Origin: Coraliomargarita algicola
GTDB taxonomy: Bacteria > Verrucomicrobiota > Verrucomicrobiia > Opitutales > Coraliomargaritaceae
Direction of reading: 5' to 3'
Assembly (NCBI RefSeq): GCF_033878955.1
Contig: NZ_CP138858.1
Coordinates: 4,429,001 to 4,493,000, forward strand
DNA: 64,000 nt
Of this stretch, positions 44,380 through 53,363 are shown in pieces; within the stretch, counting starts at the first letter, position 1, and every line of letters starts with the position of its first letter. The notes under the pieces are model-generated. The model saw only the letters and a program-made list of their open reading frames with translations, was not told the origin of the DNA and ran no database searches. The position numbers and the translations under genes were made by a program.

Positions 44380-45918
44380 TTATGTTTCAGAGTTGAGATG
44401 AGAGATGGTCTCGACGACGAAGTGTTCCAAGCTGGCTTGTGTGGCTTCGAAGGCAACCGGAAGTTTGAGGTCTTTCAACGTTTGCGTGGTGAGGGGGCCG
44501 ATACTGCCGAATACAGGCTTGCGGGCATCCGGCTCCAGTGTGAGTGCAGCATGTTGATCAACAAAAGATTTCACTGTAGATGAGCTGGTAAAGAGCACGG
44601 CGTCGGCACCTTCCTTGCGGAAACGTTCGGCTGCAGGGTCTTGGCTGAGGTCTGTTTTCGTGATTTTGTAGAGGGGCAATGTGTCGACGATGGCGCGGCC
44701 CTCATCGGATTCCAAGCGTTTGACCAGGTTCTCGCGGTTCTGATTGCCGGTGATCACGAGGATTTGCACGCTTTCGATGCCTTCGTTTTCGATCAATTCA
44801 TCGGCGAGGGCGTCGGCATTGGCCTGTTGCGGGATGAGGTCTACCTTGAGTTTGTGCTTTTCAATCTCGCGCGCGGTGGCCGCTCCGACTGCGGCGATGC
44901 GCATGGGCCCGAGGCAACGGATGTCATCGTAGGCCTTATAAAATAGATCGAAGAAATTCTTCACGCCATTGGCGCTGGTAAAGATAATCCATTCGTAAAC
45001 GGCGATGCCTGCAAATACCTCACCCAGGCGTTTGGCATCGAAATGTTGCTGGACCGAGATGAAGGGCAGTTCGATGACTTCGGCACCTTGGTCGCTCAGA
45101 ATTTGGCTGAGTTGTCCCGCCTGTTCGCGGGCGCGGGTGACGACGATACGTTTGCCAAAGAGTGGGCGTCCTTCAAACCATTCGGTCTTTGCCCTGTGTG
45201 CCACGACTTGGCCAATGATGATCATGGCCGGGGTCCCGATGCCGGATTGCTCGATGTCTTCGAGTATGCTATCGATGGTGCCATAGACGGATTTTTGCCG
45301 GCTAAGCGTGGCCCATTGGATGATGCCGACGGGCATTTCGCCCGACATGCCACCTGCTTTGAGCTCTTTGATAATGCGCGGTAGTTGTCCCACGCTCATG
45401 TAGAGACAAAGTGTGCCATTGGTTTTTCCGTATAGCTTGAAGTCGATGCTGAGCGTATGTTTCTCTGGATTTTCGTGTCCGGTGAGAAAGGTAATGGAGG
45501 AGCTGAAGTCCCTGTGGGACAGAGGAATGCCTGCATAGGCCGCTGCTGCCAGTGCGGCCGTGACTCCGGGGACGATTTCAAAGGGGATTTTGTCGATCTG
45601 CAACTCGCTGGCTTCTTCGCCGCCACGACCGAATACGAAGGGGTCGCCCCCCTTGAGACGTACCACTTGCAAGCCTTTATGGGCGCGGTCGACCAGAATT
45701 TCCTCGATTTCATCCTGTGGGATCGAGTGCATGCCCGAACGCTTGCCGACGTAGATTTTTTCCGCAGCTGGCTTTGCCCAATCTAGCAACTTGGGATTTG
45801 CGAGGTAGTCGTAAACGATGACATCAGCAAGTTCGATGAGTTCACGTGCGCGAACGGTGACAAGGCCCGGATCGCCGGGGCCGGCGCCGATGAGATATAC
45901 TTTTCCTGGTTGTGACAT
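44380..45918 (-). CDS. Fused uroporphyrinogen-III C-methyltransferase / uroporphyrinogen-III synthase (CobA-HemD)
   Basis: 512 residues with two enzymes. Residues 1 to about 250 are SUMT/CobA: VYLIGAGPGDPGLVTVRA, VIVYDYLANP, VVRLKGGDPFVFGRGGEE and GVTAALAAAAYAGIPLSHR bind SAM and substrate. Residues from about 255 are HemD: GKRIVVTRAREQAGQLSQIL, WIIFTSANGVKNFFD, RIAAVGAATAREIEKHKL and DAVLFTSSSTVKSFVDQ. HemD closes hydroxymethylbilane to uroporphyrinogen III; CobA methylates it to precorrin-2 for siroheme or B12. The hemC gene lies 16 bp upstream in the same direction, so tetrapyrrole precursor steps are co-transcribed. Such fusions are common in several phyla. Confidence 0.94.
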   Translation of the reverse strand: MSQPGKVYLIGAGPGDPGLVTVRARELIELADVIVYDYLANPKLLDWAKPAAEKIYVGKRSGMHSIPQDEIEEILVDRAHKGLQVVRLKGGDPFVFGRGGEEASELQIDKIPFEIVPGVTAALAAAAYAGIPLSHRDFSSSITFLTGHENPEKHTLSIDFKLYGKTNGTLCLYMSVGQLPRIIKELKAGGMSGEMPVGIIQWATLSRQKSVYGTIDSILEDIEQSGIGTPAMIIIGQVVAHRAKTEWFEGRPLFGKRIVVTRAREQAGQLSQILSDQGAEVIELPFISVQQHFDAKRLGEVFAGIAVYEWIIFTSANGVKNFFDLFYKAYDDIRCLGPMRIAAVGAATAREIEKHKLKVDLIPQQANADALADELIENEGIESVQILVITGNQNRENLVKRLESDEGRAIVDTLPLYKITKTDLSQDPAAERFRKEGADAVLFTSSSTVKSFVDQHAALTLEPDARKPVFGSIGPLTTQTLKDLKLPVAFEATQASLEHFVVETISHLNSET

Positions 45919-45934
45919 GCTGGAGAATTAGGAA

Positions 45935-46789
45935 TTAGAGCTTTAGCACTTTCATGATGGCATCGAGTTCGGGCTCAATTTGATCCATGGACTCGAGTGT
46001 GATTTTAAATTCTTGATGGCCCACTTCAGGATGAAAGACCCGAAAGAGACCCGCTTTGTAATAGGCGCCGACCGGGATTTGACAGCCACTTCCCAAGCGT
46101 TGCAGGAAGCCTTTTTCGAAAGTAACCGCGAGCTGGGTCTGGGCGCAGAAGAGATTTTCGTATTTTGCGAAATCTTCACTGCGGCATTGCACCGCGATCG
46201 CGGCTTGCCCGGGTGCCGGCACGACTTGGTGTACCGGTAGTTCGATGAAATTTAAGCCTGGATAGGATTCAATTTCAAGGCGGTCGAGCCCCGCCGCAGC
46301 GAGCAGGCTGGCTTCGCATTCACCTTCCGCGATCTTACGTAGGCGCGTGCCGACATTGCCGCGAATCGTCGTCCATTCGGCGGATGGAAACAGGATGCCG
46401 AGCTGTGCCCGGCGACGAGGACTGCTGGTGGCGATGGTTTGGGGGATCGGGCAATCGTTGCGATGCACCAGCACGTCATTTACGCGGGCGCGCGGTAGAT
46501 AGCCAGCGATGGCAAGTCCCTCTGGGGAAACTGTCGGCATGTCCTTGGCGCTGTGAATCGCCAGTTCCGCGCGATGATCGAGTAGGGCGTCCTCCAGTTC
46601 CTTGGTGAACAGGCCAATCCCACCACGCTTTTCCAGCGACCAATTGAGGCGCTCGTCGACTTTGGTCGTCAGTTCGAGATTCGCAAATTCCTCTTGTGGG
46701 AGCGTCTCTGCTAGGCGGGCACGTACCATTTCCGTTTGCTTGAGTGCAAGCGGACTTTTGCGGGTGGCTATGAGTGTGGATGAAGACAT
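45935..46789 (-). CDS. hemC: Hydroxymethylbilane synthase (porphobilinogen deaminase)
   Basis: 284 residues, slightly shorter than the usual 300-315. LIATRKSPLALKQTEMVRARL and GGIGLFTKELEDALLD are typical; the catalytic Asp is in HSAKDMPT; SSPRRRAQL and the NVGTRLRK substrate-binding arginines are present; LGSGCQIPVGAY contains the cysteine that carries the dipyrromethane cofactor. Polymerises four porphobilinogen molecules to hydroxymethylbilane in the cytoplasm. Upstream of cobA-hemD in one transcript. Its 5' side borders the truncated IS110 copy, so its promoter sits in only about 70 bp, which include a GACCTTCA/TGAAGGTC inverted repeat (46802-46829). Confidence 0.94.
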   Translation of the reverse strand: MSSSTLIATRKSPLALKQTEMVRARLAETLPQEEFANLELTTKVDERLNWSLEKRGGIGLFTKELEDALLDHRAELAIHSAKDMPTVSPEGLAIAGYLPRARVNDVLVHRNDCPIPQTIATSSPRRRAQLGILFPSAEWTTIRGNVGTRLRKIAEGECEASLLAAAGLDRLEIESYPGLNFIELPVHQVVPAPGQAAIAVQCRSEDFAKYENLFCAQTQLAVTFEKGFLQRLGSGCQIPVGAYYKAGLFRVFHPEVGHQEFKITLESMDQIEPELDAIMKVLKL

Positions 46790-46856
46790 GTGTGAGGGCT
46801 GACCTTCAAACTTCGTTGAATGAAGGTCGATTCAAAAGTTGAGTAATTCTAGTTCC

Positions 46857-47157
46857 TGTGCGCTGGTTAAACAGACGGCTAATCCATGGTGAATGGCAAC
46901 CGGCTTCCATGATGAGGGTTGCGCCTCGGTTGGCTTTGCTGAAACGGATCAGCTCGGGCTGGTTGTTGAGCAGTGTTGTTCGTTCGATAATCTCGCCCTC
47001 TGCGTTTAGAGTGCAAGTTTCGTGGCTCTTGTCGCCGAGGTCGATGCCGATGGTGTGGGTGTTTTTTGCTGTATTCATAGTGGCGTAGTTCTATGCGATT
47101 GAGCTCCATTTTTGAAGCTTACTCGCTACGCCTTCTCATGCCTACTGGATCTGAATC
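46857..47157 (-). mobile_element. Truncated IS110-family element (transposase N-terminus and right end)
   Basis: About 300 bp almost identical (around five mismatches) to the right end of the intact element at 52730-53030: the first 73 transposase codons plus roughly 80 bp of upstream sequence ending CCTACTGGATCT. Homology stops abruptly in AACAGACGG on the hemC side, so the rest was deleted. The apparent 90-codon frame 46806-47078 reads into flanking DNA and is not functional. It marks the distal border of the cassette array next to hemC. Confidence 0.88.
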
Positions 47158-47598
47158 CGAACCCTTGAGGTATTCAGAGGGACTCCAGTCAATGGCATAG
47201 AAGCCGAATAGTATGATTTTATTTCTGTCTTCTCCTTTCAAGGTCGGCATATGCTGGATTGCAGCAAGTCCGAGGTATAGGTGAAGAAAACAAAACAGGA
47301 TAAACGTAAAAGGTATAAATGTAAGCGTCTCGATGACACCAGCCCTAGGATAGTTGTATTCGTTCATTTCATCGACCGTCCCCAGGAACTCGTCCAAGAC
47401 TGCTACGCTTTCAAGTAATCCCATCACAGTGATAAGAGCCATGATTATGGGTAAGGCTAGCATGAACCCCAAGATCTGCTCCGAGTAAGCCACGCGCTCT
47501 TTGAGGCTGTTTTTTTCAATTCTTTTTTTCGCTTCACGGTAACCTGAATATCCCAACGTAGCGAAATTGAGCGCTACTTGTTTTCCTATGATTTTCAT
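47119..47598 (-). CDS. Cassette gene: membrane protein of unknown function
   Basis: 159 residues from ATG 47598 (MKIIGKQVALNFATLGYSG); the longer frame to 47646 runs through the attC site and is rejected. Two strong hydrophobic segments (ILGFMLALPIIMALITVMGL and TLTFIPFTFILFCFLHLYLGL) around an acidic loop. No family recognised. It is the last cassette of the array: its C-terminal residues (about the final ten, ending RRRSE) are encoded by the IS110/attC junction, so the native end has been replaced or fused. Minus strand like the other cassettes. Confidence 0.65.
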   Translation of the reverse strand: MKIIGKQVALNFATLGYSGYREAKKRIEKNSLKERVAYSEQILGFMLALPIIMALITVMGLLESVAVLDEFLGTVDEMNEYNYPRAGVIETLTFIPFTFILFCFLHLYLGLAAIQHMPTLKGEDRNKIILFGFYAIDWSPSEYLKGSDSDPVGMRRRSE

Positions 47599-47601
47599 TT
47601 T

Positions 47602-47655
<54 letters not shown>

Positions 47656-47661
<6 letters not shown>

Positions 47662-48267
47662 GTAGATTTCTGGATTGCGGTCGATCTTCTCGGTGCCTTG
47701 GAAAAGACGATCGGATGTAACAAGTGCTACATTATTATTGTTTAGGAAATCGGCTTTCTTTTCTAGCTGTGCATCTGTTAGTGAGGCTCTTCGTCCCATG
47801 ATTATATCGTAGCTGAAATACAGCGACATACGTGGATGATGGATAGACCATCCTGCTGAGCATGTCATTGGTTCAGTGTGATCTCGAATTAAGTCCTTCT
47901 CTTGGGCGTAGCGTTCGATGTCTTTCAGGAACTGTTTTTGATTCTTTTTTATATAAGTATTCCAGCTGTTAACTTGCTCCAATGCCTTATTAGCTCTCTG
48001 AGACAGACTTCCATTTTTGTTAAAAAATGGGCTGCTGGGAGGTTCTATCTCGATCAGCTTGATCTCGAATGCGCCAGAGAAAGGTGCAAGCACTACGAAG
48101 TCTGCTCGATAGTCATTCCCGATGGGGAATTCTTCCACGACTCTTGTCGGATGTCCCATGAATTGGAGGGACTCACGAAGAACAAACGGATTCTCTTTTA
48201 TGAAACGGCATAAAGCTCGTTCACCATCCTCCGAGTCTAGGATATTTTTTAATTCTTCGGTTTTCAT
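47656..48267 (-). CDS. Cassette gene: Shedu-type (DUF4263) anti-phage nuclease
   Basis: 203 residues. YRADFVVLAPFSGAFEIKLI and EIEPPSSPFFNKNGSLS give the Shedu nuclease core: Asp in ADFVVL, then E-x-K in FEIKLIEIE, a PD-(D/E)xK arrangement. RANKALEQVNSWNTYI is the conserved following helix of SduA/DUF4263 proteins, and GWSIHHPRM is the usual ILIGR-like segment region in degenerate form. The N-terminal 45 residues (ENPFVLRESLQFMGHP) are the short domain found in minimal Shedu proteins. Known Shedu proteins protect against phage by cutting DNA. Here it is a single-gene integron cassette flanked by attC-like sites at 47602 and 48275. Confidence 0.75.
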
Positions 48268-48274
48268 TTTGTCT

Positions 48275-48347
48275 CTCTACGGTGAGGTGTCTCGATTCAG
48301 TGAAGCGCGGAGCGCGAAACTGAATTGAGACGACCGACTGGTTCGCA
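48275..48347 (-). repeat. attC-like site
   Basis: Long imperfect palindrome: TGTCTCGATTCAGT and ACTGAATTGAGACGA arms around AGCGCGGAGCGCGAAA; ends TCTACGG and GACTGGTTCGCA. Same central motif as the sites at 53572, 54387 and 55170. Confidence 0.8.
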
Positions 48348-49172
48348 CTATTCGTAAAACTTTGAGGTGTCGACTGAGATGGACTCGACCGAGACCCCAA
48401 ATGTGTTCGGATCAATTTCTACATAAAACTCGACTGGGTATGAGTCAGGCATAGATACTCCCTCTTTCTCGTTTCCATAGTTTAACTCTATTTCGGCAGT
48501 AGCACTACCAGACAATAGCGGGGTGGCTAAGCTGGTGTCAAAATCTTGTAGCTCATCAATACTGATGCCCTCCACGTAGGTATGAGTAGATAGTGCATCC
48601 AGTTCGTCAGGTATTGCATTCATGACGTGCTCGTTTACCTCATTGTGAACCAAGTCATACACGATTTCTTTTACTTTCTTTTTTGTATTTAAAAGCGTAT
48701 CGGAGTATTCTCTGAAAATATCTTCAACTTCTGCTAAGAAGTCGTTAGACATACTCACGCTTGGGCTGGTTGTTCCAGGACTAATGTGAGCGTATTTACT
48801 TAGCTTGTTTACGAGTCGGGATAGCTCGTCGACAGTTTTGCTGACGTCTAAATCTGGGTGTTTTTTAATTTGTTCGTCTGATATTGTTCCTGTTATTGCA
48901 AATCGGTATCGAGCGCGTCGAGTTACAAATGGCTTTCCTTCTTTTAGGTAAGTCCAATCCGAACCATTGCACCATGATGCACTCAGAACCTCCTTATCTG
49001 GAGACAAACGCTCCATGATGATTCTTATTAACTCTCTTATGAGCAGTGCAAATACGCAACCTCGCAAGGGATCGTGATAGTTAAAAACTGTCGAATATGC
49101 AGATTTAAGGATATTCTGTTCTAACTCTCCTTCGAGTAGATGCGCTAGAGATTTGTCTTCGAGTAAATTCAT
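48348..49172 (-). CDS. Cassette gene: predicted pPIWI-associating nuclease-like protein
   Basis: 274 residues from ATG 49172 (MNLLEDKSLAHLLEGELEQN); the longer frame to 49235 begins inside the attC site and is rejected. The segment HDPLRGCVFALLIRELIRII, then MERLSP, later VTRRARYRFAITGTISDEQI and VDELSRLVNKLSKYAHI, matches from memory the layout of the family annotated as predicted pPIWI-associating nucleases, stand-alone defence-related proteins. No catalytic residues can be assigned with certainty. The middle is helical, the C-terminal 80 residues are beta-rich and acidic. Together with the Shedu cassette next to it this suggests a defence-oriented array. Needs a profile search to confirm. 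Confidence 0.5.
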   Translation of the reverse strand: MNLLEDKSLAHLLEGELEQNILKSAYSTVFNYHDPLRGCVFALLIRELIRIIMERLSPDKEVLSASWCNGSDWTYLKEGKPFVTRRARYRFAITGTISDEQIKKHPDLDVSKTVDELSRLVNKLSKYAHISPGTTSPSVSMSNDFLAEVEDIFREYSDTLLNTKKKVKEIVYDLVHNEVNEHVMNAIPDELDALSTHTYVEGISIDELQDFDTSLATPLLSGSATAEIELNYGNEKEGVSMPDSYPVEFYVEIDPNTFGVSVESISVDTSKFYE

Positions 49173-49178
49173 TCTTTT

Positions 49179-49834
<656 letters not shown>

Positions 49835-49851
49835 GCTCAAATGTTTTTCTA

Positions 49852-49917
49852 CCTAACGTCGAAGGGAGACGCGCCGTTAGGCGTTGTCCTCTCCTGACTT
49901 GTTAGAGTGTTTCTTGT
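49852..49917 (-). repeat. attC-like site with both core ends
   Basis: Starts CCTAACG (RYYYAAC consensus plus G) and ends TTGTTAGAG. Internal GGGAGACGCGCCGTTAGGCG. Close to a textbook attC. Confidence 0.85.
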
Positions 49918-50152
49918 TTAGGTATGTTTCCAGAAATTCGGTGAACTCCTCGTCTTCAGTTCCAAACAAATCGTATCCAATTTTTTTGAATCCGTCTTTT
50001 TCGATTCTTTCAATTTTTCCTCTTCCATTATTTGCCTGAGAAAATCGCGCTTGAAGCACATAGATTAACTGAAGAAAGCGCATGTCAGGGTCTTCTTTCC
50101 ATGCTTCACGAATCAGCTCTGTGAGCTTATCTATTCTCTCTGGCTGTCTCAT
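49877..50152 (-). CDS. Cassette gene: small conserved-type helical protein
   Basis: 91 residues. RIDKLTELIREAWKEDPDMR followed by FLQLIYVLQARF is a pattern seen in short cassette-borne and DUF1040/YihD-like proteins (R-x-x-x-L-x-x-L-x-x-x-W-x-x-x-PD-x-RF-x-QLI); function unknown. DLFGTEDEEFTEFLETYLNK forms an acidic second half. The final ten residues are encoded by the attC site. Cytoplasmic, predicted all-helical. A single-gene cassette. Confidence 0.6.
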   Translation of the reverse strand: MRQPERIDKLTELIREAWKEDPDMRFLQLIYVLQARFSQANNGRGKIERIEKDGFKKIGYDLFGTEDEEFTEFLETYLNKKHSNKSGEDNA

Positions 50153-50158
50153 TCTTTT

Positions 50159-50222
50159 CTCTAACGTAGACGAGAGGAATAGATGAGCGCCAGCGAAATC
50201 TATTGCCTCGTCGGACTGGATC
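50159..50222 (-). repeat. attC-like site
   Basis: CTCTAACGTAGACGAG left end, CTCGTCGGACTGGATCT right end; inner arms AATAGAT / ATCTATT around GAGCGCCAGCGA. Nearly the same core as the site at 50614. Confidence 0.8.
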
Positions 50223-50226
50223 TGCT

Positions 50227-50607
50227 CTAGGGTAGTTCGATAGTTTTGAGAGGGTAAATTGTTCCATCTGGGTCCTCAAACACAAGCTGATAGCTTCCTT
50301 TTAAATCGTCCCTAAGGATGAGTTTCGGCTTAATGGCTTTACCTGCGCAGACAGATGTAAACACTCTAATTTTAATTATTTCTTCATTCACTTCGGCTTT
50401 CGCCCTCTTAAAGCAGATTCCAGAGTTTTTCATCCAGCCACCTCCACTGAAGCCAAGCTTCAATTCGATTCCTTCTTTGGTTTGAGTTGGATCACCTACG
50501 ACGATCTTCCCCGCATACTCGTGATCAATTTGCGCTTCGGTGACTTTTTTCAGACCCGAAGTGCAGCTCGAAAGGATTACGCAAATAGTGAGTATCAGAA
50601 ATTTCAT
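50227..50607 (-). CDS. Cassette gene: small lipoprotein
   Basis: 126 residues. MKFLILTICVILSSCTSGLKK is a lipoprotein signal with lipobox LSSC, so the mature protein (about 111 residues) is anchored by Cys15 in the inner or outer membrane. The mature part is beta-rich with two Cys (GICFKRAK, FTSVCAGKA) that may form a disulfide. No family recognised. A single-gene integron cassette between attC-like sites at 50159 and 50614. Confidence 0.7.
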   Translation of the reverse strand: MKFLILTICVILSSCTSGLKKVTEAQIDHEYAGKIVVGDPTQTKEGIELKLGFSGGGWMKNSGICFKRAKAEVNEEIIKIRVFTSVCAGKAIKPKLILRDDLKGSYQLVFEDPDGTIYPLKTIELP

Positions 50608-50613
50608 TTTTTT

Positions 50614-50682
50614 GTAGATCGTAGAGGGGATGCATAGATGAGCGCCAGCGAAATCTATTGTCCATCTCCCGACTGGTTGGAT
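50614..50682 (-). repeat. attC-like site
   Basis: TAGATCGTAGAGGGGATG left, CATCTCCCGACTGGTTGGAT right; inner arms ATAGAT / ATCTAT around GAGCGCCAGCGA. R' GTTGGAT fits GTTRRRY. Confidence 0.83.
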
Positions 50683-51041
50683 CTTTGATTCAGAAGGGTT
50701 TCGTAGTGATCTAATACCTTGTCGATGGCAGATTCATGGTCATACCCTTCATCTGTGACTGAATCGTGATAGATTCTGTATAGGGCACCATTCTTTCCTT
50801 CTTTCTTGTTTATGAAGTAGGGATCGCCTGTGCCGATCTGGCAGCTGCCGACTGGGATGAAACCATCTTCTTTTACTTTTATTCCGGGGTAATAGTTCTC
50901 TGCCTCATCAATAATATCTTCAAAACTCATCAAACTGAAATCAGCTCCAACCCCAGAGAGATCTTCACTTTCGCTTAGTTCGAAGTCCTTCTCGATGAGA
51001 TCATTCGCTTCGAGGAATTCTTTCCAGTAATCAGGAATCAT
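50655..51041 (-). CDS. Cassette gene: SUKH (SMI1/KNR4) family protein
   Basis: 128 residues. IPDYWKEFLEANDLIEKDFE is the N-terminal helix; SLMSFEDIIDEAENYYPGIK, then DGFIPVGSCQIGTGDPYFIN is the SUKH core (fi.iG..g.Gd.y.in); GALYRIYHDSVTDEGYDHES continues it. SUKH proteins are often immunity proteins against contact-dependent or polymorphic toxins. No toxin is encoded next to it, so it may be an orphan immunity protein carried on a mobile cassette. The last residues (NQRSNQSGDGQ) are attC-encoded. Confidence 0.78.
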   Translation of the reverse strand: MIPDYWKEFLEANDLIEKDFELSESEDLSGVGADFSLMSFEDIIDEAENYYPGIKVKEDGFIPVGSCQIGTGDPYFINKKEGKNGALYRIYHDSVTDEGYDHESAIDKVLDHYETLLNQRSNQSGDGQ

Positions 51042-51050
51042 TTTTAGTTA

Positions 51051-51110
<60 letters not shown>

Positions 51111-51111
51111 C

Positions 51112-51504
51112 TCATTCTTCTTGTGGGTCCTCCTTGTCAAAGGGGGCATCTTCCATTGGTAAAACCATTGGGATAGAAAATGATATTCTGGAGACAGAGC
51201 TATTTCCTTTCTCTGTTTTACCTTGAGTGCCTAGTCCGATGCTTCCGACGTGTATTCCTACGCCTCCTTTCGTTTCGGTTCCCTTCTCCGCTGTCACAGC
51301 AACGTCGAAATCAATTTTCTGAACAACTTTGAAATACTGTTTTTGGGTATTCAAGTAACCATAGACTGCACTTTCTTTCTCTTCGAGAGCATGGACATTC
51401 CGAGGGTTCACAATTGCTTTCGTTCCTTCGAGTTGGTCAGCGGCATTTTCGATTCCGCGAGCGATCTGAACGAGCGTGTTCGTAATAAAGTCTTGTAGTT
51501 CCAT
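51112..51504 (-). CDS. Cassette gene: Trypco2-like domain protein
   Basis: 130 residues. MELQDFITNTLVQIARGIEN at the N-terminus and the later FDVAVTAEKGTETKGGVGIH and SRISFSIPMVLP match the short family now called trypsin-co-occurring domain 2 (recalled from sequence pattern). These accompany trypsin-like or other effector proteins in predicted conflict systems, but here the domain is alone on a cassette. Cytoplasmic; helical start, then beta-sandwich. Just upstream (higher coordinate) its attC is disrupted by the IS110 element. Confidence 0.6.
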   Translation of the reverse strand: MELQDFITNTLVQIARGIENAADQLEGTKAIVNPRNVHALEEKESAVYGYLNTQKQYFKVVQKIDFDVAVTAEKGTETKGGVGIHVGSIGLGTQGKTEKGNSSVSRISFSIPMVLPMEDAPFDKEDPQEE

Positions 51505-51511
51505 TTTTCTT

Positions 51512-51540
51512 TTTACCGAACGTGGAGGACTGGCAACCCA
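51512..51540 (-). repeat. Left half of an attC-like site interrupted by the IS110 element
   Basis: ACCGAACGTGGAGGACTGG resembles the R''/L'' end of neighbouring sites; no matching right half follows. The presumed right half is at 53018-53032, beyond the insertion sequence. Confidence 0.5.
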
Positions 51541-53025
51541 GCCCGAGTGATTAGTAGTCTAAGTGGTTGTCGAATATCTGACGCGTAAATGGGGTTGACC
51601 AGCTCCGTCTTCCATGAGAAGGGGTTAATGTTTAATGTGAAAATTTCAATTTTGTTACTCTTTGATGATGTATGTTTGAGAGGATGTCGAGACGGATTCC
51701 CTATGTCAGACTTCCATACGCACTCTTTTTTGTGAGCTTACCAGGCTCGGTGCTTGTGGGTGTCCTGTCTCGGAGCTGCTAACTGGTTCTCGCTTTCATT
51801 GTAATCGCCATGGTTTGGCTTGAAGCTGACGGAGCTCCGCAGTCATCCGGACGGGACATGGGAATGGTCTCAAAATTCATCTTAAGCGGCGATTGCTTGT
51901 TGCTGGCTGCTCTTACCTGGGAAGGGTTCGTATTCGGAGTTCGGATCTTTCCAGAGTGCGAGCATCATCACGGCTAATTTGCGGGCAGTCATGACGACGG
52001 CTTTCTTCTTCGCTATCTTTGCTCCGCTGTTCGCTTTGCGCTCTCCAGCTTCTTTGAGCGCGCTGGGCGGTCCAAAGTGTCCGAGCGTGTATTGAGCACA
52101 GCTGACGAGTAGTCGTCGCATCATGCGGTTGCCGGCTTTGGTGATGCGCATGGGTTTATCTACGTCGCCGGATTGATCACGCCCAGGGACGAGTCCAAGA
52201 AACGGGCCGACATCTCGCGCTGTCGCAAAGCGGTCTGGCGAGCCGATAATTAAGACAAAGGAGAGAGCTGTGATTGGGCCGACTCCGGGGATCGTCAATA
52301 GCTTCTGAGCCACAGGGTAGTCCTCGGCGATCATGGTATCGATGTGTTTGTCTTCGGATTTAATGAGTTCACTCAGATGGCCGATGCTTTCGATGACCGG
52401 TGCGACGAGTGCGTAATCCGCGGCTTCAAGATGCTCCGTGGCCTTACGGGCAAAGGCCTCCGTGCTGCAACCGGATGGTAGGAAGATGCCTAGGCTTTTG
52501 AGAGAGCCGCGCACATGGTTGACCAGTTTGACGCGTGCGGTCACCAGGGCATCGCGTGCTTCAATGATCTTCAGCGCTCTTTGGTGCGCCTCGCTCTTGT
52601 GTTCGATGCCGTAGAGTAGGTTGCGGTCAAAACGTCCAATGCGAGCCAGCAGCAGCGCGTCACGTTCGTCGTTTTTGTTGTCGGTCTGGTAGATCGCCCG
52701 GACCTTGCGTGGATTGGCGACGACTACCTTGTGGCCGCGCTGGTTGAACAGACGGCTAATCCATGGTGAATGGCAACCGGCTTCCATGATGAGAGTGGCG
52801 CCTCGGTTGGCTTTGCTGAAACGGATTAGCTCGGGCTGGTTGTTGAGCAGTGTTGTTCGTTCGATAATCTCGCCCTCTGCGTTTAGAGTGCAAGTTTCGT
52901 GGCTCTTGTCGCCTAGGTCGATGCCGATGGTGTGGGTGTTTTTTGCTGTATTCATAGTGGCGTAGTTCTATGCGATTCAGCTCCATTTTTGAAGCTTACT
53001 CGCTACGCCTTCTCATGCCTACTGG
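51541..53025 (-). mobile_element. IS110-family insertion sequence inserted in an attC site
   Basis: Element of about 1.5 kb with one transposase gene (51882-52955). The right end is placed by comparison with the truncated copy at 46857-47157: homology ends in CCTACTGGATCT. The left end within 51541-51881 is not resolved; that 340 bp stretch holds no gene. IS110 elements have no terminal inverted repeats of the DDE type, and a subgroup (IS1111-attC) is known to target attC sites, which matches the position here. Confidence 0.7.
51882..52955 (-). CDS. IS110-family transposase (DEDD)
   Basis: 357 residues, full length. The N-terminal DEDD domain has GIDLGDKSHE (first Asp near residue 12), LIMEAGCHSPWI (Glu) and DNKNDERDALLLARI (Asp pair). 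The C-terminal Transposase_20 domain has LLTIPGVGPITALSFVLIIG, FLGLVPGRDQSG and KAGNRMMRRLLVSCAQ with the conserved Ser. This type uses a RuvC-like active site and, in studied members, a bridge RNA from the non-coding end of the element; the 340 bp downstream or 65 bp upstream could hold such an RNA. Intact, so possibly active. Confidence 0.93.
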   Translation of the reverse strand: MNTAKNTHTIGIDLGDKSHETCTLNAEGEIIERTTLLNNQPELIRFSKANRGATLIMEAGCHSPWISRLFNQRGHKVVVANPRKVRAIYQTDNKNDERDALLLARIGRFDRNLLYGIEHKSEAHQRALKIIEARDALVTARVKLVNHVRGSLKSLGIFLPSGCSTEAFARKATEHLEAADYALVAPVIESIGHLSELIKSEDKHIDTMIAEDYPVAQKLLTIPGVGPITALSFVLIIGSPDRFATARDVGPFLGLVPGRDQSGDVDKPMRITKAGNRMMRRLLVSCAQYTLGHFGPPSALKEAGERKANSGAKIAKKKAVVMTARKLAVMMLALWKDPNSEYEPFPGKSSQQQAIAA

Positions 53026-53027
53026 AT

Positions 53028-53267
53028 CTACGTTTCATTTGCTCGGTTGATTGTGGTTTGTCGAGTGCTCGATTCTGAATCCTTTTTCTTCTTTTCTTTG
53101 GCCATGCACTCAAGTCGGTAGATTAACCACATCGTGCCCATCATGCCGCACATGGGTATAGTCCGTGTTACTTTTTCGCTCAGATCCGTCGATTCTAATT
53201 CACTTAGCATCCAGATCCAGAGGAACATCGTGGTGTAGCCGAGAATGATTGTGAATCGAAGTTTCAT
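53028..53267 (-). CDS. Cassette gene: small two-helix membrane protein
   Basis: 79 residues. Two hydrophobic segments (FTIILGYTTMFLWIWMLS and PMCGMMGTMWLIYRL) with a Lys-rich cytoplasmic tail (MAKEKKKKDSES). No family recognised. The last residues (INRANET) are encoded by attC sequence close to the IS110 end. One of several 2-TM cassette products in a row. Confidence 0.6.
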   Translation of the reverse strand: MKLRFTIILGYTTMFLWIWMLSELESTDLSEKVTRTIPMCGMMGTMWLIYRLECMAKEKKKKDSESSTRQTTINRANET

Positions 53268-53274
53268 TTCTTCT

Positions 53275-53363
53275 GTAGATCGTGGAGATCAGCGGATGCG
53301 AGCCGACTGATTTCGATTAACACTGGCGGCGTTACTCGCATTCGCTGGATCGACTGGTTCATC
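53275..53363 (-). repeat. attC-like site
   Basis: TAGATCGTGGAGATCAGCGG left, CGCTGGATCGACTGGTTCAT right; inner arms GATGCGAG / CTCGCATTCG. R' GTTCATC is degenerate. Confidence 0.72.

Noticed and set aside
46806..47078. 90-codon transposase-like gene
   Set aside because: It is only the first 73 codons of the IS110 transposase followed by unrelated sequence; annotated as IS remnant.
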